DNA of 64,000 bases. Source: Desulfomicrobium baculatum DSM 4028 (GTDB lineage: Bacteria > Desulfobacterota > Desulfovibrionia > Desulfovibrionales > Desulfomicrobiaceae). This document shows positions 1-8,257 of this stretch, in pieces (position 1 is the stretch's first letter; every line of letters starts with the position of its first letter). Location of the stretch: contig NC_013173.1 of NCBI RefSeq assembly GCF_000023225.1, positions 808,501-872,500 of the forward strand, in the 5' to 3' direction. The position numbers and the translations under genes were made by a program. The notes under the pieces were generated by a model, which searched no databases, had not been told where the DNA came from, and worked only from the letters and a program-made list of their open reading frames with translations.

Positions 1-136
1 TGAGTTGAGCATAATAACGGCTCCGAGACACTCCCAACACGCGGCACATCTCCTTCACTCCGTACATGGAGCGGTGCTCGGTTATGAACCCGAATATCGA
101 TGCGGGTCCGTCGAGAAGATGGCCACTGCTTTTTTT
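1..136 (-). CDS. IS3-family transposase OrfB, 5' part, truncated by the window edge
   Basis: After the A7 slippery run the -1 frame reads on through ITEHRSMYGVKEMCRVLGVS to the window edge. This matches the start of IS3-type OrfB integrases, in which a short region of this kind precedes the DDE catalytic domain. There is no good independent start codon, so it is probably made as an OrfAB fusion by programmed frameshifting. The catalytic part lies outside the window. Confidence 0.75.
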
Positions 137-390
137 AAAATGTCACGCTCTCGCTGAAGTCGTTCGTTCTCTTTACGAAGACGCTTCAGTTCGGCTTCTG
201 GTGATTCCGGCGCATGACTGCCCACGAAGGCTGCGTCTTGATGGTCTCGATGTTTCTGCACCCAGCCCTTTAAGACGCCATACGTGATGCCCAGACTGCG
301 CTCGACCTCGCGGATTCCCATGCCGTCCTCGATAACCAGACGGACTGCCTCTCGCTTGAAATTAGGATCGTACTTGCGATGACTCCTCAT
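82..390 (-). CDS. IS3-family transposase OrfA
   Basis: This 102-residue protein is the DNA-binding subunit of an IS3-type transposase. The N-terminal half has the helix-turn-helix pattern (FKREAVRLVIEDGMGIREVE), and residues around 65-95 form a charged coiled coil (AELKRLRKENERLQRERDIL) used for dimerisation. The ATG at 390 is chosen over the one at 411 because GAGAGG precedes it by seven bases. An A7 run at 130-136 (minus-strand sense) precedes the stop and is the expected slippery site for -1 frameshifting into orfB. Confidence 0.88.
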   Translation of the reverse strand: MRSHRKYDPNFKREAVRLVIEDGMGIREVERSLGITYGVLKGWVQKHRDHQDAAFVGSHAPESPEAELKRLRKENERLQRERDILKKAVAIFSTDPHRYSGS

Positions 391-450
391 GAACACACCT
401 CTCGTTCCCATTAGGGTAGTTGGTGTGTCCGCTAAAGTGAAGATAGCTCA

Positions 451-499
451 CTTCGCTCTGCCCCTTCCTGATCTCCATACGGACCACCTCGGCGTTCTT
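451..499 (-). repeat. 49-bp remnant matching the 3' part of the NERD gene near 20.1 kb
   Basis: Bases 451-499 align without gaps to 20052-20100 with about six differences. In the minus frame both read TKN(A/V)EVVRMEIRKGQSE. At 20.1 kb this belongs to the C-terminal domain of a NERD protein. Here the frame breaks at the IS element on one side and at a response-regulator remnant on the other. It is best seen as a fragment of a second, destroyed copy. Confidence 0.65.
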
Positions 500-752
500 G
501 GTGGAGAGGGCAGTGGTTTTGGCGCTGGGGCAATATATCAGCAAAAGGGACCTGTTCCCGTAGCTGTCTGGAGCCGGGGGCGAATACGGGCGTCCGGACA
601 GCGGATTCGTCAACATGACGCTTGGGGAGCTGGAGCGGCAGGTCATCCTCGACGCCATGGACGCAGTCGGCGGGAACAAGAGCGAAGCAGCCAAGCGCCT
701 TGGCATCACGCGCAAGACGCTGCACGCAAAGATGACCACGTATGGAGAGTGA
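495..752 (+). pseudogene. Remnant of an NtrC-family sigma54 activator (C-terminal part)
   Basis: In one plus-strand frame the sequence reads LVERAVVLALGQYISKRDLF, a TAG stop at 561-563, then continues in frame to a Fis-type helix-turn-helix (GGNKSEAAKRLGITRKTLHA) and a TGA at 750-752. This is the end of the AAA+ domain plus the DNA-binding domain of an NtrC-type response regulator. The receiver and most of the ATPase are missing, and the internal stop confirms decay. It converges on the copper operon. Whether it once regulated that operon cannot be told. Confidence 0.78.
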
Positions 753-792
753 AAATTCTTCGTGCGTTACCTAAACAGGCGACCAGCCAGGA

Positions 793-1131
793 TCATAAAT
801 CCTTTTCCATGTCGGTAATTATGAGTGTTCCCCCCTCTTCGACAGCTCGGAAACGGACCTTGTCCCCGGTGCGCACCCTGTCCAGCAGCGCAGCGTCCCT
901 GACCTGAAAAACCATGGTCATGGGCGGCATGTTCAGGTCCCTGATTTCCTCGTGCCGGATGGTTATCTTCTTGTTCTCCTTGTCGATCCTTCTGACCTCG
1001 CCCCGCGTCATATCGCTTTGCGCCACCACAAGGACAGGCTCTTGCAGCACTTGGGAGGACGCGAATTTGACGGGCATAAAGAACGAAAAAACGCACAAAA
1101 TCATAAGTATGAAGCACACATATCTACGCAT
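793..1131 (-). CDS. CusF-like periplasmic copper-binding protein
   Basis: This 112-residue protein has a signal peptide (about residues 1-25) and a small OB-fold domain of the CusF type, which binds Cu(I)/Ag(I) in the periplasm and hands it to an export system. The motif IRHEEIRDLNMPPMTMVF carries the His and the two Met ligands. The Trp that caps the copper in E. coli CusF is replaced by Met. It is the last gene of a five-gene minus-strand operon, 35 bases after the cupredoxin gene. Confidence 0.85.
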   Translation of the reverse strand: MRRYVCFILMILCVFSFFMPVKFASSQVLQEPVLVVAQSDMTRGEVRRIDKENKKITIRHEEIRDLNMPPMTMVFQVRDAALLDRVRTGDKVRFRAVEEGGTLIITDMEKDL

Positions 1132-1166
1132 GGCATTCCTCCTGGATCAGAGAATTTGAAAACAGG

Positions 1167-1646
1167 TCATTTCCCGACAACACGGATGACTCCGATCATG
1201 CCCGCCTGATAATGCCCGGCGATGAGGCAGGCAAACTCGAACTCTCCGGGCCGGTTGAAATGCCAGACGACCTCGCCTTCCCCGCCCGGCGCGACATGCG
1301 CCATGTACGCCGCTTCATGCTCCATGTTCGGGTATCTGAGCATGAGCGCCGCGTGGGCCTTGTTGTCGGCCTGCGTGCCGATGACGAACTCGTGCATCAT
1401 GAGGCCTTCGTTCCTGACGACAAAACGCACGGTCTCTCCCAGCCGCACTTCGATTTCATCCGGCACGAAGCGCATGGTGTCGAGCATGCGCACCTCCACG
1501 GTCCGGGTCACGGCGGACGCGTCGCCCGCGATTCCCCATTCCTGCTGTTCGCGCAGGTCGGGCGTGGGCGATTTGTGCTCCGATTCGTGACTCCATGCCG
1601 TGCCCGCACAGAACAGCAGGATCAAGGCCGCTCGCAACATAATCAT
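1167..1646 (-). CDS. Periplasmic cupredoxin-like copper protein
   Basis: The product is 159 residues with a signal peptide ending near AWSHESEH and a plastocyanin-like domain. Copper ligands of a type 1 site can be followed: MMHEF (His), then FACLIAGHYQAGM (Cys, His, Met) at the C-terminus. The start at 1646 is preceded by AGGAGG. The open frame extends upstream into the multicopper oxidase gene, but that extension is not needed. The protein likely shuttles electrons or copper to the neighbouring oxidase. The gene starts 10 bases after the oxidase stop. Confidence 0.85.
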   Translation of the reverse strand: MIMLRAALILLFCAGTAWSHESEHKSPTPDLREQQEWGIAGDASAVTRTVEVRMLDTMRFVPDEIEVRLGETVRFVVRNEGLMMHEFVIGTQADNKAHAALMLRYPNMEHEAAYMAHVAPGGEGEVVWHFNRPGEFEFACLIAGHYQAGMIGVIRVVGK

Positions 1647-1656
1647 GGTCGCCTCC

Positions 1657-3069
1657 TTATTCGTGCCCGGCGTGGCCGGGTTTGCGCACCTTAAGCTCGA
1701 TCCCGTCGCCGGGTTCCTGCGCCCTGGGCATGGATGTGCCGCCTGGCGAAAAGTCCCTCGCCGGCTCGGCCAATGCACCGCCGAATTCATAGGCCTGCGT
1801 TCCGGGCGGGTGCCTGAACCACTCGGGATTTGAATAATCGCCGCGCTTCTGGTTCCGGCGCACCTTGACCACGCTGAACATGCCGCCCATCTCGACGCTC
1901 CCGAAAGGCCCGCGGCCGGTCATCATGGGGATGGAATTGTCCGGCAGCGGCATCTCCATCTCGGTCATGTCGGCCATGCCGCGCTCGCCCATGACCATGT
2001 AGTCCGGGATCAGTGACGTGATCTTGCGCGCAAGGCCGGTGTGGTCGACGCCGATCATGGTCGGCACGTCGTGCCCCATGGCGTTCATGGTGTGGTGGCT
2101 CTTGTGGCAATGGAAGGCCCAGTCGCCCTCCTCGTCGGCCACGAATTCGATCTGCCGCATCTGGCCCACGGCCACATCCGTGGTGACCTCGTACCAGCGC
2201 GTGCCCTTGGGGGTAGGGCCGCCGTCCGTGCCCGTGACCAGGAATTCGTGCCCATGCAGATGCATCGGGTGGTTGGTCATGGTCAGGTTGCCGATGCGGA
2301 CGCGGACCTTGTCATTCAGGCGCACGTTCAGGGAGTCGATGCCCGGAAAAATCCGGCTGTTCCAGCTCCACAGGTTGAAGTCGAGCATGGTCATGATCCT
2401 GGGCGTATAGCTCCCCGGATCGATGTCGTAGGCGTTCAGAAGAAAGACGAAATCACGGTCCACCTCGTCGATCAGAGGGTGCTTCGCCTTGGGGTGCGTG
2501 ACCCAGGATCCCATCATGCCCATGGCCATCTGCGTCATCTCGTCGGCGTGCGGGTGATACATGAAGGTGCCGGGCCGACGGGCCACGAATTCGTACACGA
2601 AGGTCTTGCCCGGCTGGATCGCGGGCTGGGTCAGGCCAGAGACGCCGTCCATGCCGTTTGGCAGGCGCTGTCCGTGCCAGTGGATGCTGGTGTGCTCGGG
2701 CAGCCTGTTGGTCACGAAAATGCGCAGCCGGTCGCCTTCTACCACCTCGATGGTCGGCCCCGGGCTCTGTCCGTTGTACCCCCACAGATGGGCCTTGAGC
2801 CCCGGAGCAAGCTCGCGCACCACGGGCTCGGCCACGAGGTGGAACTCCTTGACGCCCTTGTTCATGCGCCAGGGCAGGGTCCAGCCGTTCAAGGTCACCA
2901 CCGGATTGTAGGGACGCCCCGTCGGAGGGTGCAAGGGCGGCATGGTCTCCGGGGAGGTCTGAACAACAGCCTCCGGCAGCCCGGCCAGGGCGACGCGGGT
3001 CACGGCCGACGCGGCCAGGGCTCCGCCCGCCAGTCCCGCCGCCTGCAAAAATCGTCTTCTGGAATTCAT
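1657..3069 (-). CDS. Tat-exported multicopper oxidase
   Basis: The protein has 470 residues with a twin-arginine signal (RRRFLQAAG). The four copper-ligand segments of multicopper oxidases are present: IHWHGQ near 129-134, YHPHAD near 171-176, HPMHLHGHEF near 267-276 and HCHKSHHTMNAMGHD near 320-334, the last with the Cys, His and axial Met of the type 1 site. Met-rich patches (MTQMAMGMM, MADMTEMEMP) suggest Cu(I) oxidation, as in CueO and CopA. It probably oxidises periplasmic Cu(I) and may consume O2, which is notable in an anaerobe. It sits between the outer-membrane channel and cupredoxin genes. Confidence 0.92.
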   Translation of the reverse strand: MNSRRRFLQAAGLAGGALAASAVTRVALAGLPEAVVQTSPETMPPLHPPTGRPYNPVVTLNGWTLPWRMNKGVKEFHLVAEPVVRELAPGLKAHLWGYNGQSPGPTIEVVEGDRLRIFVTNRLPEHTSIHWHGQRLPNGMDGVSGLTQPAIQPGKTFVYEFVARRPGTFMYHPHADEMTQMAMGMMGSWVTHPKAKHPLIDEVDRDFVFLLNAYDIDPGSYTPRIMTMLDFNLWSWNSRIFPGIDSLNVRLNDKVRVRIGNLTMTNHPMHLHGHEFLVTGTDGGPTPKGTRWYEVTTDVAVGQMRQIEFVADEEGDWAFHCHKSHHTMNAMGHDVPTMIGVDHTGLARKITSLIPDYMVMGERGMADMTEMEMPLPDNSIPMMTGRGPFGSVEMGGMFSVVKVRRNQKRGDYSNPEWFRHPPGTQAYEFGGALAEPARDFSPGGTSMPRAQEPGDGIELKVRKPGHAGHE

Positions 3070-3099
3070 GTTGACCTCGCTGTCTCGTCCGCAAAAAAC

Positions 3100-4527
3100 T
3101 CAGTGTCCTGCATCGCGGGCCTCCCCTTGCGGCGCGGGGCCTGCAAGTTCGCCGCCGCCCTCGGTGCCCATGATCACGGCCTCAAGGGCCGCGTCGGCCA
3201 GCCAGAATCCCTCCAGGGCGTCAATGCCGGCCTGCACCACGCGGATCCGTTCCCTGGCGTCGGCCAGCAATTCGAAAACCCCGATGAGCATGGCGTTGTA
3301 ACGGTACACGTTCTCCTCGGCCATAACTTGCTGCAGGGGGATGATCTCCTCCCGGTAGTGACGGGCGATGTCGTGGGCGGTGCGGTACGCTGAGTAGCCT
3401 TCCCGCAGCCGGGACCCGGACCCGCGCAGGGCGACTTCGAGCTCATGGCCGGCGGCCAGGGTGCGCGCGTTCATGACCTCGCGTTTCATGCCGCCCCAGT
3501 CGAACAGAGGCAGGGTCACGTCCAGCTCGTAACCGCGTCCGGTGGCCCGGTCCCCGGAGTCGTTGTCAAACACCGTGTTGTGACGCAGCCCCGCCTCCAC
3601 ATCGACCAGGCTGGTCACGCGGCTGAGCCCCTGGGCCTTGGCCGCGGCCTCGAATTCGGCCTGCGCCAGACGCACATCGAGGTTGCCCGCCCGCGCCGCC
3701 GAACTCACGTCCTCCGGTTGGCGCGCGGACTCCGGCAGATCGGGGAGGCGAGCAGGCAGCATGAGCAGGGGGATCTGGGATTCGGAGAGGCCCAGCTGGC
3801 GGATAAGTTCCTCCTGGCGGGCAGTCATGGCGTGTCGGGCCAGGGCGAGCTGCGTGGCCGCGTCGGCGTAGAAGCCCTGCTGCCTGACCCGCTCGATGGT
3901 GTTGAAATTGCCGGCCTGTTGCATGCGGCGAGCCAGCTCGGCAGAAGCCTCGGCAGCAGCAAAGACCTGCCGCGCATAGCCGAGGCGCTCGTTTGCGGCC
4001 ACGGCCCGCACCCAGGCACCGCGCACCTCGGTGACCTGCCGCACCACATCGCGGGTCAGCCTGTGTTCTGCGGCCGCAACGCGCGATTTCGCCACGCCCT
4101 GACGCATCGGAAAGGTCAGCAGATCGAGCAGCCCGACGCTCAGAAGCCGGCCGAACTCGACCTCATCCAGAATATGGAGACGCTCGAAGGAGAAGACAGG
4201 GTTTGCCAAGCGTCCCGACTGGGCCGCATCGGCCGCGCTTGCCCAATTCCGGGCCAGCAGGGCTTGAAATGAGGGGCTGTTCACCAGGGCCAGCTGCACT
4301 GCGGCCGGTTCGCTAAGCGGCCTGGACAGCAGTTCGGACGCCCGCAGGGCCATGGCGTCGCGCTGTGCGGCGTCGCGGCCCAGTGCGAGCTGGCCGTGGG
4401 TGAAGCCTGCGGCCTGGGTGTTGGTCCTGGCCACGGACTGATCGAAGTCCACCGTGGCGCAACCGGCCAGGCCGCCCAGCAGGACAAGAAGCGCACATCC
4501 CTTGCACAGGGCTGTCATCATGTTCAT
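3100..4527 (-). CDS. TolC/CusC-type outer-membrane efflux lipoprotein
   Basis: This 475-residue protein begins with a lipoprotein signal (LLGGLAGC) and shows the alternating long helices of the outer-membrane efflux protein family. In its operon it should form the outer-membrane exit duct for copper. No RND pump or membrane-fusion gene is visible beside it. The ATG overlaps the stop of the upstream small gene (ATGA at 4524-4527), so the two are translationally coupled. Confidence 0.88.
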   Translation of the reverse strand: MNMMTALCKGCALLVLLGGLAGCATVDFDQSVARTNTQAAGFTHGQLALGRDAAQRDAMALRASELLSRPLSEPAAVQLALVNSPSFQALLARNWASAADAAQSGRLANPVFSFERLHILDEVEFGRLLSVGLLDLLTFPMRQGVAKSRVAAAEHRLTRDVVRQVTEVRGAWVRAVAANERLGYARQVFAAAEASAELARRMQQAGNFNTIERVRQQGFYADAATQLALARHAMTARQEELIRQLGLSESQIPLLMLPARLPDLPESARQPEDVSSAARAGNLDVRLAQAEFEAAAKAQGLSRVTSLVDVEAGLRHNTVFDNDSGDRATGRGYELDVTLPLFDWGGMKREVMNARTLAAGHELEVALRGSGSRLREGYSAYRTAHDIARHYREEIIPLQQVMAEENVYRYNAMLIGVFELLADARERIRVVQAGIDALEGFWLADAALEAVIMGTEGGGELAGPAPQGEARDAGH

Positions 4528-4838
4528 GGCGCGCTCCCGTGATCATGCGCCGGTTGCGAAGCGTCAGGGCCGGATCGCGGGGCAGTTTCGGCACCTTCAG
4601 ACTCCGCCGCTTCCCGCGCGTATGTTCGCCATCCGCCCACTTCCCCTACTCGTTTGTTGGACTGCTGCCAGGGAGCTACTGGTTGATGGCGGTAAGGCTG
4701 ATAACTCTCGAAAACAGATTCGAAGTTCAGGGAAGAATTCCGGTTCCTGTCATCTGCATGCGTCTTCGTCACCTGACCAGCGTGCGCCGGCAAGGCCGTA
4801 ATGAACAAAAACACAAGGGTCTTCGTGAATAGGGTCAT
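4524..4838 (-). CDS. Small exported protein, first gene of the copper operon
   Basis: The start at 4838 has GGAGG six bases upstream and gives a 104-residue protein with a clear signal peptide (MTLFTKTLVFLFITALPAHA). The mature part has the segment FESYQPYRHQPVAPWQQSNK and a His-containing end (PAHDHGSAP). Proteins of this layout occur in copB-like operons of other proteobacteria, but I know no biochemical role. Leading this operon and being exported suggest a periplasmic copper function. Confidence 0.7.
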   Translation of the reverse strand: MTLFTKTLVFLFITALPAHAGQVTKTHADDRNRNSSLNFESVFESYQPYRHQPVAPWQQSNKRVGEVGGWRTYAREAAESEGAETAPRSGPDASQPAHDHGSAP

Positions 4839-4979
4839 GAATTCCTCCAAGGTTGCGTTTTGCTCTTCGCAATCATTACCTTCTAAAAGGAAAAATCCCA
4901 ACGTCAAGGAAAGTCTTCTATTAATGCGGCTCAATGCATTCAAAAAGGCCTGTCCAACTCGTTCCGGCAAAGTAAGCCG

Positions 4980-5141
4980 CGCAGCTATTCAAAGGCACAT
5001 GAGGTTATCGAGCACGAACACGACCATGGCCACGACGAACTCCACGTCGCCTCTGATAAATCAGCCACCAGACATCGTCACAAGCAACTTTCTCACTCCC
5101 ATCCCCACTCCCCGGACGTTCACCATCAGTATAGCTATTGA
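4980..5141 (+). pseudogene. Decayed His-rich coding remnant
   Basis: One plus frame reads AHEVIEHEHDHGHDELHV, then HRHKQLSHSHPHSPDVHHQY, and stops at 5139-5141. His-rich tails with a HSHPHxPDxHHRH core occur in several metal-related proteins. There is no start codon or Shine-Dalgarno site for this frame, and its 5' side runs into the copper operon leader. It is therefore probably the 3' end of a lost gene. Confidence 0.5.
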
Positions 5142-5303
5142 GACCGCCATCAAGTTGGCCTGCTGGGGACTTTGGTTGGTAAAGCCTTGGGTAGCCGGCC
5201 TTGATTTTCCAAAGGAGCACAGCTAGGAACCATAACCATTGATTGTCGGCCCTATTTGAGAATCTTTTGCTTAACAATATGCCTTGTAATATAACTGGTT
5301 CAA

Positions 5304-5597
5304 ATGTTTTTTCGCTTCCAGGTTAAAGTATCATGTCTGATTGTGATTGTCGTGTTTATGATGCAGCTCACCGCTGTTGGTCATCAGCATGATAATGACG
5401 TGCATTTTGTGACTACACATTCGCATTTTGGAGATTCAAGTCATGTTCATTTTGATCATTTTGGAAGATCTTCAGATCGTCTGACTGTCAATTCTTTTTT
5501 TGGATCACTTCAATTTTTCACATCCGACGGCTACATTTCTTTTTATAAGTCAGCTCCTATTTCTTCGATAGACCGCCCTCCGGAATTTTGTATTTAG
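5304..5597 (+). CDS. Small His-rich exported protein
   Basis: The 97-residue product has a hydrophobic N-terminus (VSCLIVIVVFMMQLTAV) followed by a His cluster (GHQHDNDVHFVTTHSHFGDS, then HVHFDHF), and so looks like an exported metal-binding protein. No strong ribosome binding site precedes the ATG, so the start is uncertain. It is AT-rich and stands 51 bases before a HupE/UreJ-type permease gene in the same direction. A role as periplasmic metal scavenger for that permease is an inference. Confidence 0.6.
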   Translation: MFFRFQVKVSCLIVIVVFMMQLTAVGHQHDNDVHFVTTHSHFGDSSHVHFDHFGRSSDRLTVNSFFGSLQFFTSDGYISFYKSAPISSIDRPPEFCI

Positions 5598-5648
5598 TTC
5601 AAATTTCTTAGTGAATTTTAGAATTTTAACTTTAATACAGGATTTTTT

Positions 5649-6383
5649 ATGTATCATATCTTTGCTTTTGGCAGAGATGTGTTGCTGCGCAAATTGAAAA
5701 ATGTGCGGCTGCCATTTCTGGCCTTATTGTGTCTGACGCTTGTCGGTACGGATGTTCTTGCCCATGGCGTCACAACGGGGGACAAGGGGTACATCCAGGC
5801 GATCAGCGGGGTGCAGCTCTTGCCGTTCATATATCTCGGCGCCAAGCACATGGTCACGGGGTACGACCATCTTCTGTTTCTGGTCGGAGTTATTTTCTTC
5901 CTCTATCGCCTCAAGGATATCGGAATATATGTCAGCCTGTTCGCCATTGGGCATTCTTCAACATTGCTGGCCGGGGTATTCATGGGCGTGAACGTGAACG
6001 CTTATCTCATCGACGCAATCATCGGCTTGTCGGTGGTGTACAAGGCGCTGGACAACCTCGGCGCTTTTCGACGCTGGTTCGGATTTCAGCCGAATACCAA
6101 GCTCGCAACAGTCGTGTTCGGTTTGTTTCACGGGTTTGGCCTAGCGACGAAGATTCAGGATTTCGAGGTGTCGCCGGACGGCCTGCTGGCCAATCTCGTC
6201 GCGTTCAATGTCGGCGTTGAGATAGGGCAACTGTTGGCCTTGAGCGGGATACTCATTGTCATGGGATATTGGCGAGGAACATCCAGTTTCACCAGACACG
6301 CCTATTTAGCCAATGTTGCGTTGATGACTGCCGGCTTCATGCTTGTCGGATACCAGATGACAGGTTTTTTCTTCGTCGCATAA
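5649..6383 (+). CDS. HupE/UreJ-family metal permease
   Basis: The protein has 244 residues, an N-terminal signal-like segment and about six membrane spans. Conserved HupE/UreJ features are GYDHLLFLVGVIFF, AIGHSSTLLAGV and FGLFHGFGLA, with the membrane-embedded His and Asp residues thought to carry Ni or Co. The region is AT-rich compared with the rest of the window. It lies between a His-rich exported protein and a membrane-anchored protein, a grouping also seen next to metal-resistance genes elsewhere. The metal cannot be told from sequence. Confidence 0.8.
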   Translation: MYHIFAFGRDVLLRKLKNVRLPFLALLCLTLVGTDVLAHGVTTGDKGYIQAISGVQLLPFIYLGAKHMVTGYDHLLFLVGVIFFLYRLKDIGIYVSLFAIGHSSTLLAGVFMGVNVNAYLIDAIIGLSVVYKALDNLGAFRRWFGFQPNTKLATVVFGLFHGFGLATKIQDFEVSPDGLLANLVAFNVGVEIGQLLALSGILIVMGYWRGTSSFTRHAYLANVALMTAGFMLVGYQMTGFFFVA

Positions 6384-6398
6384 ATAAGGAGTTGATGC

Positions 6399-7079
6399 AT
6401 GTATAACACGAATATGCCCGGCAGAAATGACTTGCCGACATCAAGACAGTTGATTCGCTCTACAGTTGTTGCAATGATTGTTGCGACACTGCTGCTTATA
6501 ACCACAGTTTTGCCTGCTGAATACGGCATCGACCCTACAGGTGCAGGTGAAGTGCTGGGATTGACCGACATGGGGCGAGTCAAGATGGCGTTAGCCGAGG
6601 AAATGAGGGCGGAAAAAGAAATCGTGGCGGCCATGGAAAATGCGCCTGTCATGTCTGATTATGAAGTCGAAGCGGCCCAGGATTCTTTTGCGAGCGAGGA
6701 GGATGTCAGCGCACAGGAACAGTCAGAATCGGCTCTTGTTTTAGTAGACCCCATCATCACGAAGGATGAGATCAGTATAATCCTTGATCCGGGGCAAGGC
6801 GCTGAGATAAAATTGACGATGAATAAAGGGGCTTCTGTTTCATACAGGTGGCAGTCAGATGGCCCTGTCAATGTCGATGTGCATGGAGATCCAGTTAACG
6901 CTCCGAAAGATTTTTACCATGGATACGGTAAAGGAAAGAACATCGCAAAGTCTGAAGGAACAATCACTGCTGCTTTCGATGGAAAACATGGATGGTTTTG
7001 GCGTAACCGATCTGATAAAACGGTTAAGGTCGTGTTGGAGACTGAAGGAGACTATTCCGAGTTTAAGAGAGTTATGTAG
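6399..7079 (+). CDS. Membrane-anchored protein of the HupE-associated type
   Basis: This 226-residue protein starts 15 bases after the permease stop. One membrane segment (about residues 22-40) is followed by an acidic stalk and a C-terminal beta-rich domain (about 120-226) with many Lys, Gly and aromatic residues (HGYGKGKN, GWFWRNRSDKTVKV). Proteins annotated as transmembrane anchor proteins with this layout commonly follow HupE/UreJ permeases. The function is unknown. Co-transcription suggests an accessory role at the membrane. Confidence 0.7.
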   Translation: MYNTNMPGRNDLPTSRQLIRSTVVAMIVATLLLITTVLPAEYGIDPTGAGEVLGLTDMGRVKMALAEEMRAEKEIVAAMENAPVMSDYEVEAAQDSFASEEDVSAQEQSESALVLVDPIITKDEISIILDPGQGAEIKLTMNKGASVSYRWQSDGPVNVDVHGDPVNAPKDFYHGYGKGKNIAKSEGTITAAFDGKHGWFWRNRSDKTVKVVLETEGDYSEFKRVM

Positions 7080-7115
7080 CAGAAGTATTTAGCCTAAAGC
7101 TTAAAAATTAGATAA

Positions 7116-7162
7116 TATAAATGCCACTGAATCCAAGAGTTTCAGTGGCATTTATATTTTTA
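7116..7162 (+). terminator. Rho-independent terminator between convergent units
   Basis: The inverted repeat AATGCCACTGAA / TTCAGTGGCATT (about 7119-7153) is followed by TTATATTTTT. It ends the HupE unit. The stem also has A/T flanks for the fbp operon arriving from the other side, so it may work in both directions. Confidence 0.85.
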
Positions 7163-7195
7163 TGTTGCCGAAATAAATTAATGACGTCTTTTTTG

Positions 7196-8257
7196 TCAGT
7201 TCTGCACGCATTCCTTGGCATGGAGCGTTGCGGAGCACGGAAATACGACCAGATCTTCAAGGTCGGCTCGGATGCCTAACCAGTGTCCGACCGGATGATC
7301 ATGATGACTCGGAATCTGCACGAGAACCACTTCCCCCGTGATGAGTTTCAACGAGTACAGAATAGTCGAACCGCGGAAGGCGCGTCCGACGACTTGCGCC
7401 TTCAATGGACTGGCGTCGTCGTGCAGGATGTCTTCGGGGCGCACGAGAACTTTGACGGCGGAGTCGGCAAGGTTTTTTGCGGCGAACTCTCCGAGGGCGC
7501 AGGTGAGCGTGTGTCCGAAGACCTTTCCGTCGATGAGGGAGCCCTCGCCAACGAAGCCTGCGACCTCAGCGGACGCGGGACGGTGATAAACGGCGTGGGG
7601 CGTATCCCACTGGTGCATGGTGCCGCAGGAGATGACACCGACCCTGTCCGCCATGGCGTAGGCTTCTTGCTGGTTGTGGGTGACCAGCAGAGCCGTCGTG
7701 CCGCGCTGCTTGAGGATGGAGCGGACTTCCATGGACAGGGATTCACGCAGGGATACATCGAGGTTCGAGAATGGTTCGTCCATGAGCAGCAGCCGAGGCT
7801 CGGGGGCCAGGGCGCGGGCCAGGGCGACTCGTTGCTGCTGGCCGCCGGAGAGTTCGTGGGGGTATTTTGAGCCTGCGTCGGGCAGTCCTACGGTTTCCAG
7901 CAGGGAATCGACGGTCCGGGCTATTTGCGCGGCGTTCAAATTTGAAAGGCCGAAGGCCACGTTCCGCGCCACGGTCAGGTGCGGGAATAGGGCGTAATCC
8001 TGGAAGACCATGCCGATGCGACGGTGCTCAGCAGGTACGAAACGCGGTCCCGAGACAACCTCGCCGTCAAGGACAATGCTGCCGAACTCGATGTTCTCAA
8101 AACCCGCGATGCTGCGAAGCAGAGTCGTTTTGCCGCACCCGCTGGGGCCAAGCAGGCAACCGATCTCCCCGCGATTCAGGGAAAACGTGATGTTGTCGAC
8201 CACCGGACTGGTCCCATAGCTCTTGGACAGCGCTTCCACGCGCAGGAAAGTCGTCAT
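7196..8257 (-). CDS. fbpC: Fe(III) ABC transporter ATP-binding protein
   Basis: The 353-residue ATPase has Walker A GPSGCGKTT, the signature LSGGQQQR, Walker B LLLMDEPF and a C-terminal TOBE-like domain of about 110 residues, as in FbpC. It energises uptake of ferric iron (or a similar substrate) through the FbpB permease. The ATG at 8257 overlaps the permease stop (ATGA), so I reject the much longer open frame that runs upstream. It is the last gene of an fbpABC operon. Confidence 0.9.
   Translation of the reverse strand: MTTFLRVEALSKSYGTSPVVDNITFSLNRGEIGCLLGPSGCGKTTLLRSIAGFENIEFGSIVLDGEVVSGPRFVPAEHRRIGMVFQDYALFPHLTVARNVAFGLSNLNAAQIARTVDSLLETVGLPDAGSKYPHELSGGQQQRVALARALAPEPRLLLMDEPFSNLDVSLRESLSMEVRSILKQRGTTALLVTHNQQEAYAMADRVGVISCGTMHQWDTPHAVYHRPASAEVAGFVGEGSLIDGKVFGHTLTCALGEFAAKNLADSAVKVLVRPEDILHDDASPLKAQVVGRAFRGSTILYSLKLITGEVVLVQIPSHHDHPVGHWLGIRADLEDLVVFPCSATLHAKECVQN

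Larger units (their letters stand above)
1..445 (-). mobile_element. IS3-family insertion sequence, partial
   Basis: The window opens inside an insertion sequence of the IS3 family. It has an orfA with a helix-turn-helix and leucine-zipper layout, followed by the start of orfB in the -1 frame. The outer end nearest the chromosome lies between about 425 and 450, after the upstream region of orfA. I could not fix the terminal inverted repeat exactly because the partner end lies outside the window. The adjoining sequence at 451-499 resembles the tail of the NERD gene near 20.1 kb, so the element sits in or beside a broken copy of that sequence. Confidence 0.8.

Noticed and set aside
2041..3393. 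Long plus-strand open frame of 450 codons opposite the multicopper oxidase
   Set aside because: It is antisense to a gene with complete copper motifs, is rich in His/Arg/Gly as expected from a reversed GC-rich gene, and has no recognisable domain.
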